A stretch of 64,000 nucleotides of DNA from Lactarius indigo. Lineage: Eukaryota; Basidiomycota; Agaricomycetes; Russulales; Russulaceae. The stretch covers positions 1 to 64,000 of the forward strand of contig JAFKAC010000200.1 of NCBI GenBank assembly GCA_025766275.1. The letters are read 5' to 3'. Within the stretch, counting starts at the first letter, position 1; each line of letters begins with the position of its first letter. This document shows, piece after piece, positions 1-13,701 of this stretch. A program made the position numbers and the translations under genes. The notes under the pieces were generated by a model that did not search any database, was not told the DNA's origin, and worked only from the letters and a program-made list of their open reading frames with translations.

Positions 1-2097
1 CGCATCTAGCTGTCAACGCAACACACCACCTAGATCGCCGCGACTTGGTGCATGAGTTGATTACCGAATAAACGCAGATGTCTAGACCCACAGAAATACT
101 CGTTTCCAGAAGGAGTCGTTCAAAACAATACGACACGGTTTTTGGGAGATCCGAAAAAGTGGATGATCCCGTATTCTTCAGTCTCTGATTTCTCACCCTG
201 GACGACTCGTTGGAGAGCGCGTCAATCTCCTAGTTGACAAGTGTATAGTTCTATGGGAGGAGAGAAGCGACGAGCTCGCCGAAGGCGATGGACGTGGACT
301 CGAACATTGAGGAGAATTAGAAGTGAGAGCTCAGAGAGAAGGAATAAGAAGCAGGAAGTCAACGTCGTAGTCACATAGCTTCGAGAATAAGAGGTCGCGT
401 GAGGGAGAAGTTTTAGGCGAAACCAATCAGAAGAATCGGCTAGATCGAGAGCGCGAGGCGAGAGAAGCCGGTTTCTTAAGACTGGACAAAGAGCAGAGGA
501 AGAAAGGTAAATGAGCTGTACAGAGCGGCTTGAGAAAGCCGAGTTCTTAGATCTATTAGCGAAACAACCTGATGCCTTGGACAAGTCAAGAGCGAGCCCT
601 GCGATAACGAATGACTCAGCCGATAGCGGCAAGGAGAAAAAGAGGAAGGAAGAGAGTCATGAATCATAACTCCAATCATTCGTGACTTATAAAGGTTATA
701 AGCAAATCGAAATTATTATAACTAGTTATACCATGTCTGATAATAATTTATAATTTAGATAGCTCTTTGAATATTATTTTCAAACCGTTATACAAACAAC
801 GCTTGCAATTCTCTTAAAACGGCTATTATAAGTCAAAATAGTTATCATAAACTGGTTCAGTTATAACTTATAAACCACTCCAGAATTTTGCGACGAAGAC
901 AGCTCGAATTTTGGAAGTCCGTCACTGACTGTACTTAATTTCATTTCTGGATCCCGCTGGACGAATTGCTATTGAACGCCAAGGGACAACTGTATCGTGC
1001 TTCCGCTTTTTTTTAAAAAAAAAAAAAAAACACGGCTCACGTGGTTCAGAGGGCACCAGAATAGTCTACGAGCGTGCTTAGTAGTTTCGTCATAGCACCG
1101 CCGCTCTACTCAACCGTCAGGGTACGTTATCTATTCTTCTGTACCAGCGTACTAAAACGAGAGCCTTTGCTGCAGTGGCTCAGGGTCATTCTGAGCTGTT
1201 CCAGGCCAACCGCAGAGTTAACTTGCAAGTATGGAACTCGATCAAAATCGCATCGCCTCTTCCCGGTCTCTGCATCATAGACTTTCGTACTTCTTGAAGC
1301 GCAAACGGGAGACATGGGTCCTGCAGCCCTCTACTGACACCACGACCATAAATGATGTCCGCTCTTGCACAGGATCGTTGCTGCTCTAGACCCCGCAACC
1401 GGTTAATACCATATTCGCTGGCTTCGCGATGGGCGCATTCGGACCTCACGCGGGGTGATCGTGCGGTGTGGTGCGTCGAGGAGGCGCAACGCGCCACCAC
1501 CAGCCCGGCATGTGGTCCCTCGTCGGCGTCGTCGGCGTCGCTCTCCGCGTGCGAGGACTCGGAGGACGGTTGGCCTATGTTCACGCTCTGGGATGGCTGC
1601 GTCTCTGAATGTACACGTCGACCGACTTCTTGTGACAGTGCAAAATCCCGATGAGATGACGAAAACCCAGAAAGAAAATATCCAAAGTGACCGTGGTAAG
1701 CGGGCATTATCACCACCTTGTGCTGCCCAGCGTCATCGCGTCATCTCCGAGTCCCATCACCAGATGCTCAATCACCCTGAAGCACATCGCCATGCCGCCA
1801 GGACTTTGATAGTACCGTTACGGATTGAATTCAAACAAAAAACAAAAAAGATGCCTGAGTATATACACAGGACCCTACTGTGAGATGCTGCTTCGATCGC
1901 AACCGCCCCACAACTATGCCATAATTAAAACAACGACTATTTGAACACATGAGACCGGCGCAAAGCCGACAACAGGCGGTGTTTACGAGACAAGTGTCCG
2001 TGTACCTCCCCGGGCTTCGTCTCGTTCAACGCCGTTCTTCGATTGGGTATCCTCATAAATATATTTTTACGAAATAGCCTTACGCGACGTCTTCTAC
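1..2097. other. Gene-poor, degenerate left edge
   Basis: No complete gene is visible. Bases 670-900 are strongly AT-rich with many TTATAA-like words. A run of T followed by A lies near 1010-1030. The reading frames in 1070-1880 overlap on both strands and show no recognisable domain, so I treat them as chance. The only coding-looking piece is the short frame at 511-669, described separately. Confidence 0.5.
511..669 (+). other. Short charged ORF, possible transposase remnant
   Basis: A 52-residue frame runs from ATG to TAA and reads like real protein: it begins MSCTERLEKAEFLDLLAKQP and ends in a Lys/Glu-rich tail. Upstream sequence in all plus-strand frames is littered with stops, as if a longer gene had decayed. 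The AT-rich block just downstream would fit the end of a DNA transposon. I do not recognise the family, and the transposon idea is only an inference from context. Confidence 0.2.
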
Positions 2098-3610
2098 TCA
2101 CTGGTACACTTTGACCCAGTTGAAGTTGAAGTACGCGTTCGCAAATGCGCCGGGATTGTTGTTGACGAAGTCTATGGGCAAAAGTCAGCTCGTCTTGTCC
2201 GCACCTAGACTTCGATGCGTGGTGGGCAGCGCTGCACATACCAACGCAGCTTCCAGGGCATCCGGAATTTCCATAGACTGAGCCGGCCCAGTCTCCGCCT
2301 AAGATCAACAAAGATCAGCCTCTTGGTCAAGAGAAATGGAGGCGTGCGTGAGCCCCGCCCCGCGAACCGAAACTCACAGAACGTCAGGTTGATGATGATG
2401 TTCGAGGGGGTAAACTTGCTGTTGATGTCGCACTGAGTGTTTGGGAAGAACGCAGTCGGGGTGCCCCAGGCGTCCGTGTTGATTGAACCTGCGCCGTTCG
2501 ATACGTCTGAAGGGATATTGCCGGCGCCGCGCGGCCAATACCAAATCTTTACGAAGCTCGGAGTGCGCTCCAGCGCGTACCTGTGAGCAAAAAAATTCCC
2601 AAAGTTCGGCCAAAGCTCAGTCTGGAAAGAAGAAAAGTCTACACACCACCCGCCGCCGTTATTATTGAACGCGGGTCCATAGCTGTTGGCTGCAGTTGTC
2701 TGTACACCACAGCCTGCATTGCTGTTTGCAAAAGCGTTGCAGTCCAATCCAGTGGGGTTGCTGTGGGACTAGGTCTATGATCGCCACATCTACAGAAGGC
2801 CAAAGTGATCCTCACCCAGTCTCAGCACGCGATCCGGGCATCGTGCACCCTATAAGATGAGTCAGTTCAGCCGACACATAGATAGCGATGACCGCGATAC
2901 ACACCGGGACTTGTGTGCAGGGACGACAGATTCGGCGCCTGATCGTTGACACCTTCGACGATATCGACCTCACCCTGACACATGCACGAATCGTAAACTT
3001 AAATACAAACGCATACTAGCATTGGGCTTGGGAGACCTACACCATTTGGCCAATTGTCTCCGAGTTCCCAAATGGCCGGCCATGTCCTGCGTCGTAGATC
3101 AGCTACCACTCACAAAATCAGATGCTTCATGTTGGCTTACCCACAGCCCTGCGGCATGTGCTGCACATTAAAACTGTCAAATTTAATATCCGCGTTAACA
3201 CCAAGTGATAAAAAGGTGCGAATAACACGTACACCGAAACGTGCGTAGAATACTGCTTATTGGATATGATCCGGAATGAGTTGCGCCCCGGCCCGCTGGC
3301 GCTGAGCGTCGTTGTCGAGTCAGCCCGCAGGATGAAGTTGCTGCCAGACACGGTAGCGAGTCCAAGATTCTGAGCATCCGCCTGGGTCACATAGTTACTG
3401 CGAGCACGCGTACATCAGCAATCCCTAGCGGGAGATTGGTGATGATTACACTTACACGCGTCCATGCGTCGGGTCGGCTTGGGAAAAGAAGGAAAACCCA
3501 GAAAAGAATGAGCTACCCTGGAACGTATCGACGACGTTGTACGTCGCCGCACGTGCGCTACCAGTGAAGAGCAAGGAGAGTGTAACAACAGACGTAGGAG
3601 TGAACTTCAT
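2098..3610 (-). CDS. Secreted GH16 family endo-beta-1,3(4)-glucanase
   Basis: Glycoside hydrolase family 16 (laminarinase-like), expected to cut beta-1,3/1,4-glucans outside the cell. I infer ten exons and about 305 residues. The chosen ATG opens a signal peptide ending around SARA, followed by ATYNVVDTFQG. The catalytic motif GEVDIVEGVND (spliced, near 2955-2985) holds the nucleophile Glu, the helper Asp and the acid/base Glu. Other family blocks seen are HMPQGCG-TWPAIWE, SSLHTSPG, WGTPTAFFPNTQCD and the end motif NFNWVKVYQ. Introns are about 50-70 nt with GT-AG ends, and every junction I checked keeps frame. The length fits fungal GH16 enzymes. An upstream in-frame ATG at 3643 would add 11 residues before the signal peptide and is less likely. 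The gene sits in copy A of a local duplication. Confidence 0.9.
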
Positions 3611-5190
3611 GATAATGAAGAGGAAGCTACGAGGAAATAACACTCAGGAAAGAGAAATAATGCAACTAGAGGTAGCCAGGAAATGGCAACTGTGAGAGTC
3701 CGCTTTTTATGCAAAATAGTGAGCAGCCCAAACGACCAAAATGGAGAGCTACCATCTCACGAAAATGTGCTTTCTCCCAAGAGACGGGCGAAAAAGGTAC
3801 CAGCGAACGCATGGTTCGGCGGACAGGTGCTAGTTTCTCCAAAATGGAGAATGGGTCGCCAGAGAAAGACGCATGCGGGTGTTTAGCTTCGTGAGAGGGA
3901 GAACGAACCACTCGTGCGGTCACAATGCGCCTCCGCTATTCGACCGAATGAAAACCTTGGTTGTATATTTAGCGAGCACGAGGGACCTTACCTTCTGAGA
4001 GGGAGATATCATGAGGATCCTCATAGACGTCGCTGAATATGAGCATATATGGTACGTTTACGGGCCGATGTATGGTACCCGCAACGCCTCGTGAGAATGA
4101 GAACTTCTCGTCGCTTCTCGTCGCAAGACGTAGTAGTTGGGGAATGATCTTTAAGTTTTGACAGGAAAAGGCTAAAGGTAAGTGAGAAGAGTAGCGCCTT
4201 GGGTCGCCATCTATGCCATCATGTGGTGCGGTCCTTAGTTAAAAGGCGTTCGTACTATAGAAACCCGCTCTCTACGTTCAGTGCAGTTCACCGAAATGAG
4301 CCGAGTAAAGTTATATCTGGCCCTTCGTGAGTTCGTCGAAGACGCCTGAGTAGCTGAGGAAAGAGCACTGGCATAGAACAAGCCTTTTCAGATGCAAGAC
4401 ATTGTACTCAAGCGGTCAGAAGGACGATCACGCGCCACAGAAGTCGCTCCACAATATTGCAGAACCAAAAGAACCGGGCCGCCCCCGGTAAAAAGAAACT
4501 GCGGCAGGAATCGCGTGGATACAACATCTCTAAGGCTTGAATAGCTACCGATGCAGGAACCCGCCGACGAGGAGGGAGCGGTTGACTCTCCCACTAGGGC
4601 GGAGGGTATTTCTAGAGAAGTGTCGCCCGAGCCTCCGGTGGTTGCTACCGAAGTTAGACCGATCATTGCTATCATAGTGTCACGAACCACCATCTCCGAA
4701 TCGGTGCGATTGCCGCAGTATGCCGATGTGACAAAACCAGGGTCTGAGAGGAATATGCTCTAAGAAAACGTCGTTAATTTGGTTGGGGAAACGGGGAGGG
4801 GTCGATAACATAGTTGAGTGATAGTCGCGGAAGAGAGAATGTGGGCCTGGGAATACCAAGTACTCCAGCGCGCGCTTGAAGAAGCGCTATGTAAGCGGCT
4901 TTACCCGACTCATGTCCCCACGCCGTTTGCCATGTGTTGACCTCCCGCCCATCATCTGAAGCTTTCTGTTTCCCAAATAACATGAAAGAATGACGGCAAG
5001 TTGGTTTTCGGAGAAGGATTGGTCGCTCATTCAGTTACTAACAAGCGTCATCCAATAGGCCAGCAATAGCTCGAATCTTTACTCGGATATGGCTTCCTTC
5101 GGGTCTTGCCAGTGGTTTCACAACCCACGAAAGTTTTTACTCTCCGTAATGAAGTTTGGTAGACACTGAATGTGTACATCCTGGAGAGTG
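2098..5190. repeat. Segmental duplication, copy A (GH16 gene plus upstream)
   Basis: This stretch matches 6130-8360 in the same order and orientation, with much divergence and several deletions in copy B. Paired landmarks are 3770 with 6845 (tgctttctc...agacgggcgaaaaaggt), 4100 with 7140 (gagaac...cttc), 4560-4620 with 7820-7850 (ctctcccactagggcgg) and 4790 with 8005 (ggggaggggtc). Copy A holds the complete GH16 gene and about 1.6 kb of its upstream DNA. Apart from that gene no CDS is supported here; the small frames on both strands have no domain. Confidence 0.7.
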
Positions 5191-6129
5191 TCTCAAGTCA
5201 GGGTATTGGGACACGAGCTTCATCGACAGACACGTGGTCCTCCTCAACTCAGAATCTTGAGCTCCATACGAGCCGACACTTCGTGGAAGGAAAGGCCACC
5301 AGTCAACCCGGGAGAGTGGATTTCGTCTTCATCGTTTCCAGTCGAACTCCGAGCCTTCCACTGCGCCGTCAAATGGTCGCGGAGTTGACAACGGCTCATA
5401 ATTGGTGCCTCACCTACAGTAATCAATCCTGCATTTTCTCGAAAACACGTGGACCACAGTGTATGTTCGAGTGGACCAAGTTCTTACGTGGATTATGCGA
5501 TCATCATCTAGGGCTTTGATATTGCCGCGGCAACACAGATTACGCACACGGATGTCAGTTGTTGGTGTCGCAACCATGTGGTCGCATTGAAACACGTGGA
5601 AAGAGTGCATGCATGAACTCTTGGCCAGCGGAAGCATCACACATAGATATATTTTTCTCACTGTCATACCCGAAATCTCTTGACCGTCTGCGTACAGCAC
5701 ATAGGATGAGTTACTAGGGTGCAAGGCAGGTCGTGTGACCAAATCTAGGAATTGTGTCCGAGTTCCGCGGCACCTTGTCATGAGCATCTCAGACCTGGCC
5801 TGGCTATGTCGTCGAATTGCAACAGCCTACCTCTTCACCCCGTTTCCTTCGAGGTTCCCAGCTAGCCTTGCTGTAATGAAATAATTGAAAAAAAAATCCT
5901 CCACGATCGTGGGAAGGGTAAGCGAACATTACTGACTACCTTGCGCCGTAGTAAGTAATTTTCCCAGCCCAAAAGCACCGCGAGACGTTCAATACCCGAA
6001 ATCGTCATGCCACCTGTTCATTTGTACATGACTGGGAAGGGCCGATAATTATGAGCCGGAATCTCATCACAATTGCATGATTTTGTAATCGAGAGAGAGT
6101 ACAGCGCACCGAGACCAGTACCTACATGT
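5191..6129. other. Spacer between duplicated segments, no gene seen
   Basis: Overlapping frames of 60-125 codons occur on both strands (for example minus 5410-5787), but none shows a domain, signal peptide or splice pattern. I support no gene here. Confidence 0.4.
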
Positions 6130-6745
6130 TCAACCTGTTGACATTCTCTGGCCCAACTGGAGCCGAAGTATGCGTCTACAAACGTGCCAGCCAGAGGGTT
6201 GTCGGCGGAGTCTACGGGGGAAAGTCAGTTCGTCTCCTCCGCACCTAGACTTCGATGCACAGTAAGCAGCGTCGCACATACCAACGAAGGTTCCCGGGCA
6301 CCAGGACAATCCATATGCTGAGCTGGCCCAGTCACGGCATAAGACTAACAAATACAAGTCTCTTTCTTGAGAGAATGGACACGTGCGTGTGCTCCCCACG
6401 AATCAGCGAAACGCAAAGAATGTCAGTTATACAAGTATGGGATGTTCGAGGTCAAACTGATGTCGCACTGGATGTGGGGATAGTACGCTGTCCAGGTGCG
6501 TCTGTGTTGATCGGAGCATTGGGCCAGTGAGACCCACACCATACCGTGACGCCTAGTTGTCTCTAAGATCACAGATGTCGAGCATATGCTGTAGTATCAG
6601 TCGCCAGTCAAAAGATCAGATACTCCAAGTTGATTTGATACCCACAGCTCTGTGACCTGTGACTTGTACTGCATAATAAAACTGTTCAGGTTTACTTCCT
6701 CATTAACCCCAAGTGGTGAGAAGATGCGAACAACACAGAGACGAG
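6130..6745 (-). pseudogene. GH16 glucanase pseudogene
   Basis: Minus-strand sequence matches the last exons of the intact GH16 gene (GDWAGSVYGNSGCPGSC becomes RDWASSAYGLSWCPGTF). The 3' end has lost the NFNWVKVYQ end and its stop codon. At about 6500-6540 the sequence jumps from the part matching 2480 to the part matching 3040, so the central exons, including the catalytic Glu-Asp-Glu motif, are deleted. A second jump near 6745 removes the signal-peptide exons. What remains cannot encode an enzyme. Confidence 0.8.
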
Positions 6746-8360
6746 CATAGGACAATTAAAATCGCCGATTGAGACGGCGACTGTAGGCGACCGCTTTGTT
6801 ATCACAAGTAACCCAAATGGAGAGAGGCCAGCTCACGAAGACGTGCTTTCTCAATAGACGGGCGAGAAAGGTGCACACATGGTACAAGTCGACATGTGGG
6901 AACGAAGGTGGGAAATGGGTCGCAAGAGAAAGATGTATAGTCTCGTGAGAGGATAGTCCAATCGTGCGGTCACAGTGCGCCCCCGTCATCGAACCGAATG
7001 AACTTGGCACGTCGAGCGGGCACGTCGGGCGGGCACGTGGGGTCTCTACCTTCTGAAGAGATACACAGTAATGGGGGTCATAGCCGTGGCTGAATATGGG
7101 TATATGTTAGCTGATGTATGCATCCGCAACGTCTCATGAGAACGAAGACTTCCCGTCGCGAAGACATCGTAGTGGGGAAATGGTCTATGTGTTCATACAT
7201 GAAAAGGCTGAAGGTAAGTGAGAAAAATAGCGCCTCAAGTCGCCGTCTAAGCTATCATGTGGTGCGGCCCTTGTTAGAAGGCGTTCGTGGGATAGAAAGG
7301 CACTCTTTACGTCTGGTGCAGTCCACCGCGATGAGTCGGGTTAAAGTTGCAGCGTAGCTGACTCATTCGCGAGTTTGTCCGAGATGCCCGGTTGCCAAGG
7401 TAATTGAGAAATATTCGTGACCGATCCTAGGGATTTGGGAGTGTGGATCAGTCAAAACGAGCTCTCCTCTCTTTGAACCTCAAGCTAAGAGATAACCCCT
7501 ACTACAGTATGTCCTGAAGTCAACCAGCTATAGTATAGGCGACCGCACGTGATCGCCTTTACTAGCGCTGAAGAGTCTCCCAGGGATCCCATCTCTCCTT
7601 CCCTGCCTCTTCAAAAAGTAGAACAAGCCTTTTCAGAACCGAGACATTGTTCCCAACCAGTCAGAGGGACGACTACCCTGCCAAGAGACGTCGCTCAACA
7701 ACCAAGTCAACAACATCGCAGAATCATCAAAACCCGGACTGAAAAAAGAAAAAAAGAAAACAGCGACAGGAGACCTGACACCCGGAGCTCGAATGGCTAA
7801 GATGAGAAAGGCCGCGGCTGACTCTCCCACTAGGGCGGGAGGGTATTGTCGGAGAAGAATTGTGCCGGCCTCAGGCCGCGACGGTTGCTAGTGTCAGGCG
7901 CCGCTATCTCCGAGTCGGCGCGATTGCCGAGGTATGCGGATGGGATGAAGCCATACTCCACTGTAAGAGGAATAGGATTCAAGAAGACGTGCTTGGTTCG
8001 GGGAACGGGGAGGGGTCAACAACAGAGTGGGGTGATTGACGCGAAAGAGAATCTTTCGGCGCAGCTTGAACTTGGTGTTATGTAAGTGTAAGCGGCGTTA
8101 CATCCTGGCCGCCATGTGTTGCTCTTTGCTTCCGCCCATCTTCTGAAACTTACTCCCCCCCTCGTTCGCTAATTACTGTAATGCAAAAGATAGAAGCCTT
8201 ATTCCAGAAGTGGCTTACTGTAGGGATAGGTTACTCAGCTACTATCAAGCGTTATGCCATGGCTCCCTTCAGGTCTTGTTTTCATAAACGATGAAAGTTT
8301 TCGCTCTCCATGATGCTAAGATTTTTAGCCGCTGAATATGTACCTCCTAGAGAGATTCGC
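6130..8360. repeat. Segmental duplication, copy B (decayed)
   Basis: Diverged counterpart of 2098-5190, including the GH16 pseudogene and, at 6750-8360, the sequence that lies upstream of the intact gene. Similarity is patchy with indels, which suggests an old duplication. No functional reading frame is supported in the part upstream of the pseudogene. Confidence 0.7.
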
Positions 8361-11300
8361 AGGTTGGAACGTCGGGACAGGAATTGAAAAAAACCATTGG
8401 CCCTCACGCAGGAGTCTCGTATACGAAGCAACTATAGCGATCGTCTTGGTCATTGTCTTGTATACCCCCCAATGGGTCAGCTTGTGCTCCACACATCTAA
8501 CCACGGACCTTAGAACACTTCTTGTCTCATGGCCAAAAAAACGTCTATCCGAACGGCAGTTTAGCCCGCTCATATGCGCCGTGCTGGGCCGTTTACTAGT
8601 TGGGCTCTCTACTGCGGACCGTCCATACGCATTTGGGCGCTACGACATCCTCCACCACCTGATTCACCTTCATTGACTGCTCCGCGATTATCGTGACGCC
8701 GAACGCCAAAAGTGTTTTTACCGGAGTGGCCCATTCGCACCGAGACCCCCGTGTGCGCAAGCGCTCTTGCCTTACCCGCCTCGGCTGTGCCCGTCTCTTT
8801 GGCGTTAATGTGTTTTCTGTCCCTGCCTACGGCATGCGTGTGCGGTGCACGCATCCCCACCATACCCCTATCAACCGAATGGTACCTGCCCCTTTCTCTC
8901 GCTCGCACGATAGCACATGGTCCGCCTTGCGACAGTATCTCCGGATGCGCTGTGCAACCGGACCCAATTCCATGCTCCGTCAGCTGGTTGACGCGCCCTC
9001 ACGCACCTACAACGTTACGGATGCGCGTGCATGTTTTCGAAAAGAGCTTTTACGGAGCATTAGATGCGTCTGACTCGCGGCGCCTCTCTGTGCCCCTTCT
9101 GTCGCCTTCGGGTGTACGCGATCTCATCTCTAGTGATTCCTCCCACGCCACTGTCTTTCGGTCACGCAATTCGAACCCTCACACGCGTCACTCCACTTAC
9201 TACGTTGTTCTCGAGCATTCTATGCCTCAGCTTCATTTCTTGACGGTCCTGCATGTGCCTATAGCGAGAAAACTTCAGACATGGTCTTCACAACTCCCTA
9301 AGTTACTCTAGAAGACACCACGCAAAGGGTGCTCTTGACGTGGGTTCAAAACGGCCAGTACCTCGGTCCCCTGGCACTTTGTGAAGACCACTACGATATC
9401 AAAGCCTTGGGACAATTATCCCATGTTTTTACGATGCCTTCATTAGAATTGGGCCACGTCTTCAAGTGAGATGTTTTCCATGTGGATTTTCCACCCCAGA
9501 GTGGTTAAGGTTACTTCACCATACTCGGAGAACAGATGCCCAGTCGCGTTGTAGTTACTAGCCTCGACTTTTGTCGACGAGATACTGACCACCACGGCTC
9601 CACACCGCTTTACCTATCTGCCTATCGCACACGAAATCAGCTTCGATTCAGAAAAACGGGATATTGTGCTGCCGTTACCGCCTTTCGATCTAGACAATTG
9701 CAGGTGATTTTGGTGCTATCATGGTGATCACCGACCGGAGGTGATTCACGACTCGGCCTTGTTTTGGGGTCCTCGATCTGCTGTACGGCAACTAGCTGGG
9801 AGAGCGAGGCATATAGGCTATGTGACACGCCATTCCCAATTTCGGACTTAGCTAACCAACCGTGACTCACGAACCTGAGCGACACCGGGCTTGTCCTTAC
9901 GACAAGCATGGGACGCACACGACACGAGGTCTCAACAGAACCTTTGGTGGTGCTTTCCGCTGCGCGGTACGTATTTCCCCAGCTGCCTCCGCATCTGTAC
10001 TGTGACAGTTGCTGTGAATGGGTCGGACATCGTGTTTTCAAAATAGTTCAGTGCCGAGCGTGCGCCACCATCGAGTCCTCGTAATCGACCGTTCTTGGCG
10101 CTGTGTCAGGTTCTTGTGGTCACTCCTGAACGTGAGCAAGCCCATCAGCCACCCTGCCAACGAACGTGGACATGACGACTGACCGACCGATTGCCCCTCG
10201 TTCCCCATTTTCGTTCTCGTCTTCCAGTGGACCTCTACCTAGTTCGCTACCACCAAAACCAACCTATTTGTTGCTACCACACGCCCGCCACTGAACATGG
10301 CCTGCAAAGTACGAAACGCCACCGCTGCAGGACACTCAATGAATGAATTGCACCCGCGATGAGCCCGCCGCGCGTAATATACCACGCCGCCAGTGTACTG
10401 TGTGACCAGGCATCCGAGTCTTCGTCTTCCTCTCGAGGTCTTCCTTTGACTCGTCGCTATCGCACAGGTGGTTTGGATAACTCCTTAGAGTTTCAAGCTT
10501 TGAGTTTTGGGCTGGTAGGATAACCTGGCGTCGGTTTCGGTCGTTCGTTTCGCTTCGCTGTAACTTTGCCAGTGCGACTACGGCATGTGCCGCTGTCGTC
10601 GCGTCAACTCAGGCTCGCCACCGCGAGGCCGGGCTCATCTCTTCCTCTTCCTCATACCTTTCTGGTACCATCCAGCGTCTTCTTGGCATCAAATCGTGGA
10701 TAAACGGCTGCGTCACAATCTGGCATTCTCAAAAGAACACGGACTCACGCTGGTTCCTTTCTTCGTGCTCCCATGAGAACGAACAGGGAATAGCAATGCC
10801 CGGCTTTCTGCGTCCTATACGCGTGCTGTAGCAGCGCAGAAATGAGCAGTAACGTATTTCAACTTCCAAATTTCCAAGTACCGAGACTGGAACTTTCCTC
10901 TTTCGTATACTAAAGAAGAAACGGGCAAGTGTGTTTTACCTCAAAACAAGAGAAGTAAGCAATGGGGAACGCCAGAGATATGAAAGAGCATGTCAGAAGC
11001 AGCGGCAGAAAACAACGATAACGCAGACCCGATCGACTGGATGACGGTATGACATTGGCTTCTGTCTCTCTGTCCGTCCTCTCTCGCAAAGAGAAAAAAG
11101 GAGAGTGGCTCCGCCTTAGGTCTTCTATCTATCATAGAGCGTCTAGAAGAATGTTCCCTGCACCCCCCCGGCTCCCACCCTCTGCCAGCCTTTTCTCGAT
11201 CGTTCTCTTGAGAGTAGAATGGACACGCTCTTGCTCGACGCAGATAGCGACGCCAGCCGCCGCCGATGAGGAGCCCGCGATCACTGGCCGTGATATCCAC

Positions 11301-13700
11301 TGCTGCGGTGGCACGAGTTTGGGAGACGAGAAGAATGCTGCGTGCTGCAGCCCTCCGATAAAAGCGCCAGATCGGCGTCATCCGTTTCTCTGGTTCCTCG
11401 TTTTGCGCTTCTTCTTCCCTTCCTTCTGTGCCTTCCTTCTTTCTCGCCTCGGTGGGTATCAGCCGGTACAACTAGGCCCGATCTGCTAAGAACTAGAGAA
11501 TGCACTCTTTCATTCATGTACTACATGAGGGAAAGGGGATCGGTGTGCTTATGGAAAGGGGGGAGGGAGGATGAAGGGGGAACACTAAGACGGGATCAAC
11601 TATCGCACACGCCGTCTACGCTAGTAGACAAGGAGAAGTACACGAGTACAATCCGGCGATCTTACCGTACGTGGAACGTAGCGATTGTAACGTGTAAAAA
11701 CAAACGTTTTTTTTCTCATTTCCTTTTGTTTGTTCTTTCTTCCTCGCTCTTTCTTTCTAGAAAGACGCACCCTTCTGATCAAAAGGCCTGGGCTAAGACT
11801 GACAAGGAAAGTGTTTCACTGTTAATTTGTCGTGCTTACTACATCGTAACCACCGTTCAATGCTCCGCCGGCAATACAACAAAACGATCGTGAACGACGA
11901 AAAACGACGTGAACGTAAAAAAAAAATTTGACAAGACAAAAATGAATGGACAAAGGGCGGGGCGGACCGACATGTGATGCCCGGCCCGGATCCCCATTGC
12001 GCTAGCCAGGGGCACGCACGAACTAGACCCCGCCGCAACCTCCGGTCGGAAGAAAACGTGGGTTCGGTGTGCACGCCACGGGTGTATTGAATTGAATGCA
12101 CGTACGATACTCACGCGTGCGGGGGAGGAACTAGGCCACCCTCTCGGGAATTGAGATTGCTTTCTAAGCAGCAATTGGATGAGGACAACGACAGGGAGGT
12201 CCAGAGCACGCCGGCGCATCGTTCACCCCACGAACGTTCCACGAAAAAGCGAGCGAGGTCGAGCTCTAGGAAAGAAAGAGGAAAAGCCACCGGGTTCACA
12301 GATTTGGGATCGCCAAAAACCAAAACCAAAAGAAAGGCGAGAGCAGGGACGAGTATATGCGCCGATGGATGGAACGAATCACGAGGAAGTCTCGAGATAG
12401 ATAACGAGTGTAATGAATGAACCAATGTCCAACGCCACCGGAACACCTGATGGATGCATTCGTACGAGCGCGCGTTGGGGCATCCTTCTCTACTTTTTTT
12501 CATTATGCCGCCAGCGCAGCATCTAATCACGAAACGCTTGCGCACAACGCATGGAGATGGCGTGTCCCTGATATGAAAACAGAGCAAAGTCGTTTGAGGT
12601 GGCGGAACACCGGGGATCCATCCATACGACTGATGCATCGTGTTGTAGACCCCTATCAGATACATTGATTGGACTGAGCTATGACCGGGACGCCCAGAGA
12701 AACAGGGGTAGCGTCGGCGAAGGGCCACAAGGAGAGAGAGGATGGAGCAGAGAAACGAGACGAACGGAGCGAGAGGCAAATCGACAGGCGAGGTCCTTTT
12801 TCCCCAGCCACGCACACGCGCATTGATCCACGAGATATACGGCTTTTCGGCACGGCTGATGGGGCACCGGTACGATGGGAATTGCTGATGGCAGGTCTCG
12901 ATGTTGTGTTGGAGGGAGAGCTTTGTGGTAGGGAACGAGGTCCGAGATTGGGCGTCCGTTAGCGCATCTTCGGATTTGAGTATGGGTACTGTTGATTGAA
13001 TGAGTGATTACTGTGTGTGAGCGGGTATGGTTGCTGGCACCAGCTTCGGAAGAGCCGGAGCGGAGTGGAGATGGGGGACAGGGCAGGCGGGAGGGATAAA
13101 GTGGTAAGAGAATCTCGAGTGGGGAAAGGTGCCGTGATTACAGTGTATGCGCCGCGCGCCAATCATTTATGCTACATCACGGAACAATCTTGCGGAAAAG
13201 AAAGAAAGATGCACTTCTCGGCGTGTATTCCGTCCAACGTCTGCAATTGCATAGGGCGAAGGGATCCGGTCATTCGTTGTTTCCTTTGTGGTACGGTCAA
13301 AGGGCACTACTACAAGTACAGTGTACAGGACGGATAGGCGCAAACGGAATGGGAACGCGGACGAAGACACATCAAATGGCGATCTCGATCGCAGAAGACC
13401 TAGACGAGCCTGTACCAGAAAAGGCAAGCGAAGATATGGACGGCGACAAGGCGGGCTGGGAACGGCCGAGAGAGCGATATAGACAAAGTTGGCCTCGGGG
13501 ATTGGAATTTTGGGGAGAGGGGATATGAAAAGTAAAGTACGGGAGGGATAGATTCTATGGAAGGTCAGGCGGGGACAACGAGGCGTGGGTGAGACTGGAC
13601 AGAGTGCGGCCGGGGGAAGGAGTGGAGCCCGGCCGGCGAGCGGAGGTGGAGCTCGTCAAAGGGGAAAAATGAATTTGGAAGTCCGCAAGGGATATAACGT
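8361..13700. other. 5.3 kb without a supportable gene
   Basis: Long frames occur (plus 8712-9311, 199 codons; minus 12111-12815, 234 codons; minus 10941-11471, 176 codons), but they overlap open frames on other strands, lack recognisable domains and are rich in Ser/Arg/Pro from composition alone. Bases 10,800-13,700 lie immediately upstream of the bZIP gene and could include its regulatory region or long untranslated leader. I see no tRNA, transposase or reverse transcriptase signature. Confidence 0.4.
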
Positions 13701-13701
13701 C

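Noticed and set aside
8712..9311. 199-codon plus-strand ORF
   Set aside because: Ser/Arg/Pro-rich from composition, with overlapping open frames and no domain, signal or splice support.
12111..12815. 234-codon minus-strand ORF upstream of the bZIP gene
   Set aside because: No recognisable motif; plus-strand frames are open over the same bases, so chance is as likely.
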